From NCBI RefSeq assembly GCF_042652185.1, contig NZ_JBHSIX010000002.1: a stretch of DNA of 64,000 nt. One strand, 5' to 3'. The notes beneath the pieces are model-generated. The model was not told the origin of the DNA. It did not search any database and worked only from the letters and a program-made list of their open reading frames with translations. This DNA comes from Actinacidiphila fildesensis (GTDB lineage Bacteria; Actinomycetota; Actinomycetes; Streptomycetales; Streptomycetaceae). Both the position numbers and the translations under genes were made by a program. Shown here one piece after another: positions 51,165 to 60,206 of this stretch. Each line of letters opens with the position of its first letter. Positions within the stretch are counted from its first letter, which is position 1.

Positions 51165-53516
51165 ATGCCATACCTTTCAGCTCCTGGAGACCCCATCAAG
51201 ACACGCGTAGGCGCCCTGACCGGCGCTCTCCTGCTCGGCGCGGTCGCGCTGCCCGCCCTCGGTACCGGGGGCGCGGCGGCGGCCGTCGTGAATCTGTACG
51301 TCAACAACGCAGCCGGTGCGCACTGCTCCAACGCCGGTCAGGGCACGCCGGCGCAGCCGTACTGCACCATCTCGGCCGCCGCCGCGAAGGTGCTGCCCGG
51401 CGAGACGGTGCATGTCGCCGAGGGCGACTACCCGGAGCAGGTCACCGTCACCCGCTCGGGCACGGCCGAGGCCCCGATCACCTTCACAGGAATGGGCGGG
51501 CCCGGCCAGTACCGCGACAACCCCACCACCGTGGGCGGCGGCCTGGGCAGCTCGAAGGCCCATGCGTTCCTGCTCTCCGGTGCGGAGCACATCCGGATTC
51601 TTGAGATGACGTTGTCCGCCAAGCAGGAGGCGGTACTGGTCAATGGCGGCTCCGACATCACGATCTCCCGCAACCAGCTCGCGGGCGGCCTGGCGGCGGG
51701 TGACGTAGCCAGCTGGCCCACTGTCCGGATCGCGGGGGCCGCATCATCGGTGCGGATCCTCCGGAACAACGAAATAACCAGGGACGGATTCGCCAAGATG
51801 GACCCCGGGGTCCAGGGCACGGTCATCGCCGGCAATCTGATCTTCAGCACCCACCTCACCGGCATTGTGGCCGACGCCGCACCCGGCACCGTGATCGTCG
51901 CCAACACCATCTCCGCCGGGTGCCAGGACGCGATCGGGCTGGCCGGTGCATCCACCGGCGCGGTCGTCGAGAACAACGTGATCACGCATTCCGACACGGG
52001 CGAACAGCCCTGTGCGGGGGGCGGCACGGTCGCCGGTCTGCGCGTGGACACCGCGGCGACGAGCGGTACGAAGGTCGCCTACAACGCCTTCGACTCGAAG
52101 GACGACGGTCCCGCCTACAGTTGGGCCGACACGACGTACGACAACGTGTCCGCTTTCACCGCCGCCACGGGCCAGGGCGACCACGACCTCATCGGCGACG
52201 TCACGCTGGAGACCTGGGTGGGCGACTCCGGCGGAACGCCTTCCCCGCTCATCGACTCGGCGGACGAGAACGCGCCGGGTATGCCCACCACGGACCGTGT
52301 CGGGACCCGCGCCGTCGACGACCCGTGGGTCGCCGACACCGGCACCGGCTCCGGCCACCGGGATCGCGGGGCGATGGAACAGGACAACTTCGGTACGCGC
52401 TACACACCGATCGGCCCGGTCCGGGTCCTCGACACCCGTGACGGCACCGGCACCACCGGGGGTACCGTCCCGGCGGGCGGCACCGTCGAACTGCCGGTCG
52501 CCGGCCAGCACGGTGTGCCGGCGGACGGCGTCACGGCGGTGACCATGAACGTGACGGTCACCGAGCCGGTCGCGGGCGGCTTCCTCACCGTGTACCCGCA
52601 CGGTGATGACCGGCCGACGGCGTCGAACCTGAACTGGACCCCGGGCCAGACGATTCCGAACCTGGTGACCGTGCAGGTGAAGGACGGCAAGGTGTCGTTC
52701 TACAACGGCAGCGCGGGAACCGTGCACGTGCTCGCCGACCTGCTCGGCTACTTCAGCACCACCGGAAGCGGCTTCACGCCGACCACGCCGTCCCGACTCC
52801 TCGACACCCGGTCCGCGGTGGGCGCCCCCAAGGGCCCGCTGGGATCCGGTGCCACGGTTGACCTGCAGGTGGCCGGCGTCAAGGGCATCCCGGCCAGTGG
52901 CCTGACCGCAGTGACCTTGAACGTCACCGCGACCGAGCCCAAGAGCGGTGGCTTCCTGACGGTGTACCCGCACGGCACCGACCGTCCGACCGCTTCGAGC
53001 CTCAACTGGTCGAAGGGGCAGACGATCCCGAACCTGGTGACCGTTCCGGTCAAGGACGGCAAGGTGTCGTTCTACAACCACAGCGACGGTGTACAGGTGC
53101 TCGCGGACGTGACCGGCTACTTCACCGCGTCCGGCGGCGACAAGTTCCACGCCGTAGCACCGCACCGGGTGATCGACACCCGGGCACCGTGGTTCGCGGA
53201 CGGTGTCGGTGAATGGATACCGGCCGCGCCGGTCGGCGGCCATCAGACCCAGGGCGTCCGGGACGTCGCTTACTCGAACGCTGAGGCAGTGTCCTTGAAC
53301 GTCACGGTGACACAGGGCACCCAGATCGGCTTCATGACGGTCTACCCGCGGGACTCCGCCCGTCCGACCGTCTCCAACCTGAACTGGACGGCCGGGCAGA
53401 CCATCGCGAATCAGGTGGTCGTCGCGAACAACGAAGCGGGCATGAACAGCTTCTACAACGCGAGTGCGGGCAGCGTCGAGCTCATCGCCGACCTCAACGG
53501 CTACTACGCCCCCTGA
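51165..53516 (+). CDS. Secreted right-handed beta-helix protein with three C-terminal RVLDTR modules (paralog 3)
   Basis: A 783-residue paralog starting three bases after the paralog 2 stop, so it is probably cotranscribed with it. Signal region IKTRVGALTGALLLGAVALP. Beta-helix from LYVNNAAGAHCSNAGQG through HIRILEMTLSAKQEAVLVNG and VIVANTISAGCQDAIGLAGA. Tail modules start VRVLDTRDGTGTTGG, SRLLDTRSAVGAPKG and HRVIDTRAPWFADG, ending LNGYYAP. Module sequences differ between paralogs while the helix core is conserved, suggesting diversification after tandem duplication. Antisense ORFs over this region are high-GC artefacts. Confidence 0.87.
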   Translation: MPYLSAPGDPIKTRVGALTGALLLGAVALPALGTGGAAAAVVNLYVNNAAGAHCSNAGQGTPAQPYCTISAAAAKVLPGETVHVAEGDYPEQVTVTRSGTAEAPITFTGMGGPGQYRDNPTTVGGGLGSSKAHAFLLSGAEHIRILEMTLSAKQEAVLVNGGSDITISRNQLAGGLAAGDVASWPTVRIAGAASSVRILRNNEITRDGFAKMDPGVQGTVIAGNLIFSTHLTGIVADAAPGTVIVANTISAGCQDAIGLAGASTGAVVENNVITHSDTGEQPCAGGGTVAGLRVDTAATSGTKVAYNAFDSKDDGPAYSWADTTYDNVSAFTAATGQGDHDLIGDVTLETWVGDSGGTPSPLIDSADENAPGMPTTDRVGTRAVDDPWVADTGTGSGHRDRGAMEQDNFGTRYTPIGPVRVLDTRDGTGTTGGTVPAGGTVELPVAGQHGVPADGVTAVTMNVTVTEPVAGGFLTVYPHGDDRPTASNLNWTPGQTIPNLVTVQVKDGKVSFYNGSAGTVHVLADLLGYFSTTGSGFTPTTPSRLLDTRSAVGAPKGPLGSGATVDLQVAGVKGIPASGLTAVTLNVTATEPKSGGFLTVYPHGTDRPTASSLNWSKGQTIPNLVTVPVKDGKVSFYNHSDGVQVLADVTGYFTASGGDKFHAVAPHRVIDTRAPWFADGVGEWIPAAPVGGHQTQGVRDVAYSNAEAVSLNVTVTQGTQIGFMTVYPRDSARPTVSNLNWTAGQTIANQVVVANNEAGMNSFYNASAGSVELIADLNGYYAP

Positions 53517-53533
53517 TCCCCGGGAGCACACCA

Positions 53534-53573
53534 CCGCGGCCCGGTCCCCGCTTCGGCGGGGGCCGGGCCGCGG
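53534..53573. terminator. Hairpin terminator after paralog 3
   Basis: CCGCGGCCCGG and CCGGGCCGCGG form the outer 11-bp stem, with an inner CCCCGC/GCGGGG stem and TTCG loop. It lies between the converging beta-helix and PRC-barrel genes. Confidence 0.85.
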
Positions 53574-53620
53574 TGCGTCGCGGGCGGGGTGCGTCGCGGG
53601 CGGGGTGCGTCGCGGGCGGG
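53573..53620. repeat. Three tandem copies of a 16-bp unit
   Basis: GTGCGTCGCGGGCGGG is repeated three times without gaps, in the non-coding gap between convergent genes. It is probably slippage-derived. Confidence 0.85.
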
Positions 53621-53624
53621 GTGG

Positions 53625-54059
53625 TCAGGGTTCGCGGAGGATCAGGGCGTAGGGGCCGAGGCCCAGGACGCGTTTGCCGGGGTGGTCGCCGGTCGTGGTG
53701 CGGATGGTGAGGAGCGCGCCGGTGTCGGCGTCGAAGTCGACGTCGGAGACGGTGCCGAGGGCCTCGCCGCGTTCGTCGAGGACGCGTTTGCCCGGCAGGG
53801 AACGGTGCTTGTCGGCGAGAGGGGCCAGTTCGCCCGAGGGGGTGCCGAGGGTGGCGCCGGAGCGGACGATGACGGCGTCGGGTCCGATGGCGTGGATGTG
53901 CTCCCAGACGAGGGTGTCGCCGGAGCCGTCGGTCTTCTTGAGCCGCAGGGCCACGACGGAGGCCGTCGCCGGGTCGACGACGAAACCGTCGACGATGCCG
54001 ACCGTGCGGGCCTCGGTGGCGCTGACCACCTGGCGGCCGGCCGTTTCCGAGAAGAGCAT
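53625..54059 (-). CDS. PRC-barrel domain protein (144 aa)
   Basis: It has two PRC-barrel-like halves: MLFSETAGRQVVSATEARTV with VGIVDGFVVDPATASVVAL, and KRVLDERGEALGTVSDVDFD with GALLTIRTTTGD. PRC-barrel domains are small beta-barrels that bind RNA or photosynthetic and other partner proteins. It starts in a TGATG overlap with another PRC-barrel gene, so the two act together. Physiological role unknown. Confidence 0.85.
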   Translation of the reverse strand: MLFSETAGRQVVSATEARTVGIVDGFVVDPATASVVALRLKKTDGSGDTLVWEHIHAIGPDAVIVRSGATLGTPSGELAPLADKHRSLPGKRVLDERGEALGTVSDVDFDADTGALLTIRTTTGDHPGKRVLGLGPYALILREP

Positions 54060-54670
54060 CAGACCTCCGTCCTGCGGCGGGCGCGGTACGCCTGGACCGC
54101 CGCCGCGAACCCGGGAAGGTCGTCGGCGACGAACTCGGCCGCGGCCGCCGGGATGACCAGTGCCTCACCGGAGACCGCGGTGGTCTCGGAGAGCGGGATG
54201 AACACCTTGCGCCCCTGCCGGTCGAGGGCGTCCGAGGAGGCGATCTCGTAGCCCACGACGTGGGCCGTGGTGCCCTCGACGACCTCGACGACGACGTCGG
54301 AGATCCTGCCCAGGTCGGTGCCACCGTCGGTCAGCACCCGCGAGCCGAGTACGTCGCCGCGGCCGGCGGAGCCGCGTTCCAGGACGTCGGCCCTGCTCTC
54401 GAAGACGCTCTCGTCCTTGATCATCACGGCGTCGTGGCCGAGCCCGTGCACCCCCGACCACGGCAGGCTGTGCCGCAGCGGTCCGGAGAGCAGGCCGCGG
54501 CCGCTCAGGGTGAAGCCGGCGATCCGGCCGGCCGTGCCGTCGAAGACGAGGTCCTTGACCTGCGCGACAGCCGCACCGGCCAGTGTCACGACCGGCCGCT
54601 TGGTGATCTCCGAGGCGAGCATCATCGCGGAAGAGGAAGCGGGCCCGGGCTCGTGCGTCGGCGCGGTCAT
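54059..54670 (-). CDS. PRC-barrel domain protein (203 aa)
   Basis: From ATG 54670, overlapping the preceding small gene by 4 bp. Two PRC-barrel units: SEITKRPVVTLAGAAVAQVK with LVFDGTAGRIAGFTLSGRG, and GSRVLTDGGTDLGRISDVVV with GTTAHVVGYEIASSD. The C-terminus is helical and basic (FAAAVQAYRARRR). It is the middle gene of a three-gene unit with a small membrane anchor protein, which suggests a membrane-proximal complex. Confidence 0.85.
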   Translation of the reverse strand: MTAPTHEPGPASSSAMMLASEITKRPVVTLAGAAVAQVKDLVFDGTAGRIAGFTLSGRGLLSGPLRHSLPWSGVHGLGHDAVMIKDESVFESRADVLERGSAGRGDVLGSRVLTDGGTDLGRISDVVVEVVEGTTAHVVGYEIASSDALDRQGRKVFIPLSETTAVSGEALVIPAAAAEFVADDLPGFAAAVQAYRARRRTEV

Positions 54671-54822
54671 TTCACGCGTCCCTTCCCGGCCCGCCGGCCG
54701 ATGGCGCCGCGGCGTACCGCGATCACCCCACCGCTGCGGCGCCGTGCCTGCACGCCCGCCGCCGATCCGGCCAGTACCAGCAGGACCGCCACCACGACGA
54801 CGATCCAGATCCACCAGTCCAT
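54667..54822 (-). CDS. Small single-pass membrane protein (51 aa)
   Basis: From ATG 54822: MDWWIWIVVVVAVLLVLAGS is one membrane helix, followed by a strongly basic tail with ARRRSGG and RRGAIGRRAGKGR. It overlaps the PRC-barrel gene start (ATGA). A longer in-frame start at 54894 gives an unlikely Gly/Arg leader. Confidence 0.75.
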   Translation of the reverse strand: MDWWIWIVVVVAVLLVLAGSAAGVQARRRSGGVIAVRRGAIGRRAGKGRVK

Positions 54823-54952
54823 CGCGCACCACTCCCCGCAGAATCGGCAGAATCCGTAGCCCTCTCCTCCCCTTCCCCGATCCCCCTCTCCCACTCGCGG
54901 GGAGCGGAGAAGAGGAGGGGAGATGAGGGACCTGGGTGGCGACGACCCGCGG

Positions 54953-55357
54953 TCAGCTGCCGAGCGCGTGCGGCGCGCGGTGCTTGCGCGGCTGCTGCAG
55001 CGGCATCTCCGGGGCGGAGGTCCGCGCCGGGTGGGCGTTGTCGGTGCGCTGCTGCTCGACCCGGGCGGCGAGGGCGTCGCGCTCGGCGGCCGCCACGGCC
55101 GCGTCGTTGCGCGCCTCCTTGAGCTTTACCGCCTTGCGGCGGCGCAGCGCGGCGCCTTCGCCCGCCATCAGCAGGCTCAGGCAGCCGACCAGGGCCAGGG
55201 CGAGGCCGGCGCAGAAGATGGAGAGCGAGTTCATCGTGATGAGGTCATGGCCCAGCAGGGCGACCGTGTAGTCGGGCCCGCCGCCCAGGTTGCCCGCGAT
55301 CAATAGTCCCGTGAGTGTTCCGGTCGCGGCGAGCAGCACCAATCCCAGGAACAGCAT
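54953..55357 (-). CDS. Small two-helix membrane protein (134 aa)
   Basis: ATG 55357 is chosen because GGAGG sits eight bases upstream; the in-frame GTG nine bases earlier overlaps that site. Helix 1 is MLFLGLVLLAATGTLTGLLI and helix 2 SIFCAGLALALVGCLSLLMA. The cytoplasmic part is a charged coiled coil (RRRKAVKLKEARNDAAVAAA) and a Pro-rich tail. It resembles widespread actinobacterial membrane proteins of unknown function. It is divergent from the copper operon. Confidence 0.8.
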   Translation of the reverse strand: MLFLGLVLLAATGTLTGLLIAGNLGGGPDYTVALLGHDLITMNSLSIFCAGLALALVGCLSLLMAGEGAALRRRKAVKLKEARNDAAVAAAERDALAARVEQQRTDNAHPARTSAPEMPLQQPRKHRAPHALGS

Positions 55358-55478
55358 CCGAGTCACCTCCGGTTGTCGAACGGTGGCCGAACGTGGCCGA
55401 ATCCGTCGCTGCGGCGCCTACCCGGTGAGCGGCGGGCCTAACGACGCGCGGGGGCCACAGCGGGTCCGGCTTCGCTTA

Positions 55479-55495
55479 ATACCCTGGGGGGGTAT
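55479..55495. promoter_or_regulatory. CsoR-type copper-responsive operator
   Basis: ATACCCTGGGGGGGTAT is an inverted repeat with the TACCC-G-run-GGGTA style of CsoR operators. It lies ~60 bp upstream of the CopZ-like gene and overlaps its probable -10 region (TATATG). Copper binding to CsoR would release it and switch on the operon. The csoR gene itself is not in the window. Confidence 0.8.
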
Positions 55496-55555
55496 ATGGT
55501 GGTCACCAGTGGACGGCGACAGCCGTCACCGCACGAGACGCATGAGGAGAACGCC

Positions 55556-55831
55556 ATGTCCTGCTGCTCCCCCGAGGGAACCTGCCACACCGACGGCGCG
55601 ACCGACGAGTCGCAGGCCGCGGGCACCGTCGTGTACTCCGTCTCGGGCATGACCTGCGGCCACTGCGAGTCCGCGGTGACCAAGGAGCTCGCGACCGTCT
55701 CCGGCGTGACCGTCGTCAAGGTCGACGTCGCCACCGGGCTGGTCACCCTCGCGTCCGAGCAGCCGCTGGACGACGAGACGATCCGTGCCGCCGTCGACGA
55801 GGCGGGCTACGAACTGGTCGGCCGGGCGTGA
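55556..55831 (+). CDS. copZ: Heavy-metal-associated (CopZ-like) copper chaperone
   Basis: A 91-residue protein from ATG 55556 with GAGGAG upstream. The Cys-rich N-terminal part (MSCCSPEGTCHTDG) is followed by an HMA domain VYSVSGMTCGHCESAVTKEL with the copper-binding MTCxxC. It delivers Cu(I) to the downstream CopA ATPase. The gene overlaps the small membrane gene by 4 bp (GTGA). Confidence 0.93.
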   Translation: MSCCSPEGTCHTDGATDESQAAGTVVYSVSGMTCGHCESAVTKELATVSGVTVVKVDVATGLVTLASEQPLDDETIRAAVDEAGYELVGRA

Positions 55832-55974
55832 CCGCACCGGTCAGGCTGGGCGGCTATCTGCTGATCCTGCTGGTCGTCCTCGGCGCCGCGTTCGGCCTCG
55901 GCCGCGCGGTGCGGGGGGACGGCGGCGGACCGGCCGCCCCGGAACCGCGCCCGGCCTCGCACCAGGGCATGTAG
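55828..55974 (+). CDS. Small single-helix membrane protein in the copper operon (48 aa)
   Basis: GTG start overlapping the copZ stop. VRLGGYLLILLVVLGAAFGL is the membrane helix, followed by a Pro-rich tail ending in PASHQGM. Such a small protein is common between copZ and copA in Streptomyces and the terminal His and Met could bind copper. It was read by hand because it is very short. Confidence 0.75.
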   Translation: MTAPVRLGGYLLILLVVLGAAFGLGRAVRGDGGGPAAPEPRPASHQGM

Positions 55975-56026
55975 GGCATGTCGGCCCTGTTCGAAGGACC
56001 GGCCCTGATCGAAGGAGTGGAGTGAA

Positions 56027-58279
56027 GTGGCGATGACCACGGCGGCTGCCGGCCGACAGGTGGAGCTGGAGATCGGTGGCATGACCTGCGCCTCCTGCGC
56101 GGCACGCATCGAGAAGAAGCTCAACCGGATGGACGGCGTCACCGCGACCGTCAACTACGCGACCGAGAAGGCCAAGGTCAGCTTTGACGGCGGCGTCGCC
56201 GTGGACGACCTCATCGCCACCGTCGAGGCGACCGGCTACAGCGCCGTGCTGCCCGCCCCTCCCGCTTCCGCCGGATCCGGTCCCGAGCAGTCCGCGCCCG
56301 ACGAGCTCACGTCTTTGCGGCAGCGGCTGCTCACCGCGGTCGTGCTGGCCGTGCCGGTGATCGCGATGGCGATGGTGCCGGCGCTGCAGTTCGACAACTG
56401 GCAGTGGCTCTCGCTCACGCTCACCGCGCCCGTCGTCGTGTACGCGGCCTGGCCGTTCCACCGGGCCGCCTGGACGAATCTGCGGCACGGTGCCGCGACC
56501 ATGGACACGCTGATCTCGGTGGGCACGCTCGCCGCGTTCGGCTGGTCGCTGTGGGCGCTCTTCTTCGGCACGGCCGGCATGACCGGGATGAAGCACCCCT
56601 TCGAGTTCACGATCTCCCGCGGTGACGGCAGCGGCAACATCTACCTGGAGGCCGCCGCCGGGGTGACCGCGTTCATCCTGGCCGGCCGGTACTTCGAGGC
56701 CCGCTCCAAGCGGAAGGCCGGAGCGGCGCTCACGGCGCTGCTGCAGCTGGGGGCCAAGGACGTCGCCGTACTGCGGGACGGACGCGAAGTGCGCGTCCCC
56801 ACCGGCGAGCTGACGGTCGGTGATCGGTTCGTCGTCCGCCCCGGCGAGAAGATCGCCACCGACGGCACCGTCCGCGAGGGCAACTCCGCCGTCGACGCCT
56901 CCATGCTGACGGGCGAGTCCGTACCGGTGGAGGTCGCCCCCGGCGACGGTGTCACCGGCGCCACGGTGAACGCGGGCGGCCGGATCGTGGTCGAAGCCAC
57001 CCGGGTCGGCGCCGACACCCAACTCGCCCGGATGGCACGGCTCGTCGAGGACGCGCAGAACGGCAAGGCCGCCGTGCAGCGGCTGGCCGACCGGATCTCG
57101 GCGGTCTTCGTGCCCGTCGTGATCGCGCTCGCCGTCGCGACCCTCGGCTACTGGCTCGGCGTGGGCGAGGGCGCCTCCGCGGCCTTCACCGCCGCCGTCG
57201 CCGTACTGATCATCGCCTGCCCGTGCGCGCTGGGACTGGCGACGCCCACCGCCCTCATGGTCGGTACCGGACGCGGCGCCCAGCTCGGCATCCTCATCAA
57301 GGGCCCGGAGGTCCTGGAGTCCACCCGCGCGGTGGACACCATCGTCCTCGACAAGACCGGCACGGTGACCACCGGCGTCATGACGCTCACCGAGGTGCAC
57401 GTCGCCGAGGGCGAGGACGAGAAGACCGTGCTGCGGCTGGCCGGCGCCCTGGAGCACGCCTCCGAGCACCCCATCGCCCGGGCCGTCGCGACGGCCGCCG
57501 AGGAGCGCACGGGCGGCCCGCTGCCGGTGCCCGAGGACTTCGCCAACGTCCCGGGGCTCGGGGTGCAGGGCGTCGTCGAAGGACACGCGGTGCTGGTCGG
57601 CCGCGAGAAGCTGCTGACCGAGTGGACCGCGTTCCTGCCCGCGGACCTGGTGGCCGCGAAGGCCGCGGCCGAGGCCAAGGGCCGTACGGCGGTGGCCGTC
57701 GGCTGGGACGGGGCGGCCCGCGGGATCCTCGTCGTCGCCGACGCCGTCAAGCCGACGAGCGCGGAGGCCGTGACGCGGCTGCGCGCCCTCGGCCTCACCC
57801 CGATGCTGCTGACCGGCGACAACGAGGCGGTGGCGCGGGCGGTGGCCGAGGAGGTCGGGATCGCCGCCGACGATGTCATCGCCGAGGTCATGCCCGAGGA
57901 CAAACTGGCCGTCATCAAGCGGCTGCAGGCCGAAGGCCGTTCCGTCGCGATGGTCGGCGACGGCGTGAACGACGCCGCCGCGCTCGCCCAGGCCGATCTG
58001 GGCCTGGCGATGGGCACCGGGACCGACGCCGCCATCGAGGCGGGCGATCTGACCCTCGTACGGGGCGACCTGCGGGTCGCGGCCGACGCCATCCGGCTGT
58101 CGCGCCGGACCCTCGGCACGATCAAGGTGAATCTCTTCTGGGCCTTCGGCTACAACGTGGCCGCCCTGCCGCTCGCCGCGGCCGGGCTGCTCAACCCGAT
58201 GATCGCGGGCGCCGCCATGGCCTTCTCGTCCGTCTTCGTCGTCGGCAACAGCCTGCGCCTGCGCAGCTTCAAGGCCTGA
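56027..58279 (+). CDS. copA: Copper-exporting P1B-type ATPase CopA
   Basis: A 750-residue P-type ATPase with one N-terminal HMA domain (GGMTCASCAARIEKKL, residues ~18-24). The CPC metal-transport motif is in IACPCALGLATPTAL near residue 398, the phosphorylated Asp in VLDKTGTVTTG near 441, the HP motif in ASEHPIARAVATA, and GDGVNDAAAL near 645. TGES is present in SMLTGESVPVE. It exports Cu(I) from the cytoplasm at the cost of ATP. GAAGGAG precedes the GTG start; an ATG two codons later is a fair alternative. It is the last gene of the CsoR-controlled unit. Confidence 0.97.
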   Translation: MAMTTAAAGRQVELEIGGMTCASCAARIEKKLNRMDGVTATVNYATEKAKVSFDGGVAVDDLIATVEATGYSAVLPAPPASAGSGPEQSAPDELTSLRQRLLTAVVLAVPVIAMAMVPALQFDNWQWLSLTLTAPVVVYAAWPFHRAAWTNLRHGAATMDTLISVGTLAAFGWSLWALFFGTAGMTGMKHPFEFTISRGDGSGNIYLEAAAGVTAFILAGRYFEARSKRKAGAALTALLQLGAKDVAVLRDGREVRVPTGELTVGDRFVVRPGEKIATDGTVREGNSAVDASMLTGESVPVEVAPGDGVTGATVNAGGRIVVEATRVGADTQLARMARLVEDAQNGKAAVQRLADRISAVFVPVVIALAVATLGYWLGVGEGASAAFTAAVAVLIIACPCALGLATPTALMVGTGRGAQLGILIKGPEVLESTRAVDTIVLDKTGTVTTGVMTLTEVHVAEGEDEKTVLRLAGALEHASEHPIARAVATAAEERTGGPLPVPEDFANVPGLGVQGVVEGHAVLVGREKLLTEWTAFLPADLVAAKAAAEAKGRTAVAVGWDGAARGILVVADAVKPTSAEAVTRLRALGLTPMLLTGDNEAVARAVAEEVGIAADDVIAEVMPEDKLAVIKRLQAEGRSVAMVGDGVNDAAALAQADLGLAMGTGTDAAIEAGDLTLVRGDLRVAADAIRLSRRTLGTIKVNLFWAFGYNVAALPLAAAGLLNPMIAGAAMAFSSVFVVGNSLRLRSFKA

Positions 58280-58315
58280 CCTCAAGGCCTGACCTCAAGG
58301 CCTGATCCAGCGCGC

Positions 58316-58729
58316 CTACTCGTCCGCGAGGAGCGCCGCCAGGTCGGCTTCCAGGTCGATGTGGCGGAGCTCGTCGCCGGGCGGGACGGCCGTGTACGAG
58401 CGGGTGAGGAAGTCCTGGACGTCCTCGGTGTCGAGCTGGAGCAGGGCGATGCCCTCCGGCGAGGAGAGTTCGATCATCGTCCGCCGCTTCCCGCAGGGCC
58501 AGACGTGCACGTCGCCCTCGCCCGACGGCATCCGGAGCCCGGCCGCCAGCAGATCGCGGGCGAACGTCCAGGTGACGTCCAGGCCGTCGAGCGTCGCCGA
58601 TGCCGGGAACGACATCCGCGCGGCCAGCGGGTCGTCGCACTGGTAGATCAGAGTCGCGGCGATGACGCGGTCCCCGGCCGGGGACGCGCAGAGCCGGGCC
58701 CGGAGGGTCTGGTCGATGACGGTCAGCAT
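58316..58729 (-). CDS. SsgA-like protein (SALP), sporulation/cell-division regulator
   Basis: A 137-residue protein from ATG 58729. The sequence LIYQCDDPLAARMSF, VTWTFARDLLAAGLRMPSGE, GDVHVWPCGKRRTMIELSSP and LTRSYTAVPPGDE matches the SsgA/SsgB family found only in morphologically complex actinobacteria. These proteins control septum placement, septal peptidoglycan and spore wall assembly. Which paralog (SsgB-G) it is cannot be decided by eye. The family supports a Streptomyces origin of the window. Confidence 0.9.
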   Translation of the reverse strand: MLTVIDQTLRARLCASPAGDRVIAATLIYQCDDPLAARMSFPASATLDGLDVTWTFARDLLAAGLRMPSGEGDVHVWPCGKRRTMIELSSPEGIALLQLDTEDVQDFLTRSYTAVPPGDELRHIDLEADLAALLADE

Positions 58730-58877
58730 GAGGTGTCCCTCTCCCGCTGGGTAGTGTCCACTCCTCTCCAAGACAGGGAAATCGGGCCGGGGATTACGTG
58801 ACTTCGGTCCCGATCGCTGTGATGTGCGCCACGTGCCGCTCGGGGCCGCTGTCAGAGGTGCGTGTGAGCATGGGGAC

Positions 58878-60101
58878 ATGACGGGCGACGGGGCGGTGCG
58901 GCGGATCGGCGGGGACGAGCGGCGGGCGCGGCTGGGGGTGCGGCATCGCCTGGCGCCGGGGCTGCGCGCGAAGTCCGCGGAGCAGGTCACCCGGTCGCTG
59001 GTGGCGCTGCACGCGACGGACGCGGCGACGGTCTATCTCTCCACGGCGGCCCGGCTCACCGAGCCCGGCTTCACGGATGTGGAACGGGCGCTGTACGAGG
59101 ACGGTTCGCTGGTGCGGCTGCTGGCGATGCGGCGGACGATGTTCGTCGTCACTCTGGACTCCGCACCGGTGGTGTACGCGGCGGCGTCCCGCGCGATCGC
59201 CGTGAAGGAACGGGCCGGGTTGCTCAAGCACCTCGCGGAGGGCGGCGGCTGGGACGGCGCCTGGCTGTCGGAGGTCGAGGAGGCCGTGGTCGCCGCGCTG
59301 GCGGTGCACGGCGAGTCGACCGCCGCGCAGCTGGGCGGGTACGAACCGCGGCTGCGCGAGCAGGTGGTCATCGCGGCCGGAAAACCGTACGAGACCCGGC
59401 AGAACGTGGCGAGCCGCATCATCCGGGTGCTCGCGGCGGAGGGCAGGATCACCCGGCGCAGACCGGTGGGGTCGTGGACGAGCAGTCAGTTCCGGTGGAC
59501 GGTGGCCGAGCCGCTCTCCGAACCGCCCGCCGCCGAGGCGAAGGCCGCGCTGGCCCGTGACTGGCTGGCGGCGTACGGCCCCGGCACCGAGGCCGACCTC
59601 AAGTGGTGGACGGGCTGGACGCTGACGGACGTGCGCAAGGCACTGGCCGCGGTCGGCGCCCAGCAGGTCGCGCTGGACGAGGGCACCGGCTACGTACTCC
59701 CCGGCGATGTGGAACCCGCGCCGGCCGCCGCGCCGTGGGCCGCCCTGCTGCCGGGTCTCGACCCGACGCCGATGGGCTGGCAGCAGCGGGGCTGGTTCCT
59801 GCCGGACGAACACCGGCCCGCGCTCTTCGACAAGACCGGGAACGTCGGACCGACGGTGTGGTGGGACGGGCAGGTCGTCGGCGGATGGGCGCAGCGCCCG
59901 GACGGGGAGATCGTGTGGCGGCTGCTGCCCGGCCCCGGAAAGGGGTCGGGAAAGGGCGCGGGGAAGAGCTCGGGCAAGGGGCCCGGCAAGGAGGCGGTGG
60001 CGGCGATCGAGGCCGAGGCGGCGCGGCTCGGCGACTGGCTGGGGGACGTCCGGGTCACCCCGCGGTTCCGTACGCCGCTGGAGCGGGAACTGTCGGCCTG
60101 A
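58878..60101 (+). CDS. AlkZ/YcaQ-like winged-helix DNA-binding protein (HTH_42 family)
   Basis: A 407-residue protein from ATG 58878. It begins with VRHRLAPGLRAKSAEQVTRS and includes LVALHATDAATVYLSTAARL, followed by RLLAMRRTMFVVTLDSAP and GPGTEADLKWWTGWTLTDV. These match the family of winged-helix proteins whose members AZL and AlkZ/YcaQ unhook interstrand crosslinks or excise alkylated bases. A Lys/Gly/Ser-rich linker lies near residue 360. The catalytic QxQ motif of true AlkZ (usually QxD or QxQ) is not evident here, where HATDAA occurs, so it may be a non-glycosylase member. Confidence 0.85.
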   Translation: MTGDGAVRRIGGDERRARLGVRHRLAPGLRAKSAEQVTRSLVALHATDAATVYLSTAARLTEPGFTDVERALYEDGSLVRLLAMRRTMFVVTLDSAPVVYAAASRAIAVKERAGLLKHLAEGGGWDGAWLSEVEEAVVAALAVHGESTAAQLGGYEPRLREQVVIAAGKPYETRQNVASRIIRVLAAEGRITRRRPVGSWTSSQFRWTVAEPLSEPPAAEAKAALARDWLAAYGPGTEADLKWWTGWTLTDVRKALAAVGAQQVALDEGTGYVLPGDVEPAPAAAPWAALLPGLDPTPMGWQQRGWFLPDEHRPALFDKTGNVGPTVWWDGQVVGGWAQRPDGEIVWRLLPGPGKGSGKGAGKSSGKGPGKEAVAAIEAEAARLGDWLGDVRVTPRFRTPLERELSA

Positions 60102-60206
60102 GCGGACCGCGGGGGCCATGCGTGGCCCGGTGCCTTGCTGCCGTCCGGGGCGCGCCGGGAGTCATCAGAAGCCACTTATCGGACACATTCCGAGCACAAT
60201 CCGAGC

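Noticed and set aside
53573..53620. CRISPR-like array
   Set aside because: The 16-bp units are adjacent with no spacers and only three copies; it is a simple tandem repeat. No cas genes are in the window.
55841..58285. An ~814-codon minus-strand open frame opposite copA
   Set aside because: Shadow of the P-type ATPase gene; the plus strand has the CPC, DKTGT and GDGVND motifs.
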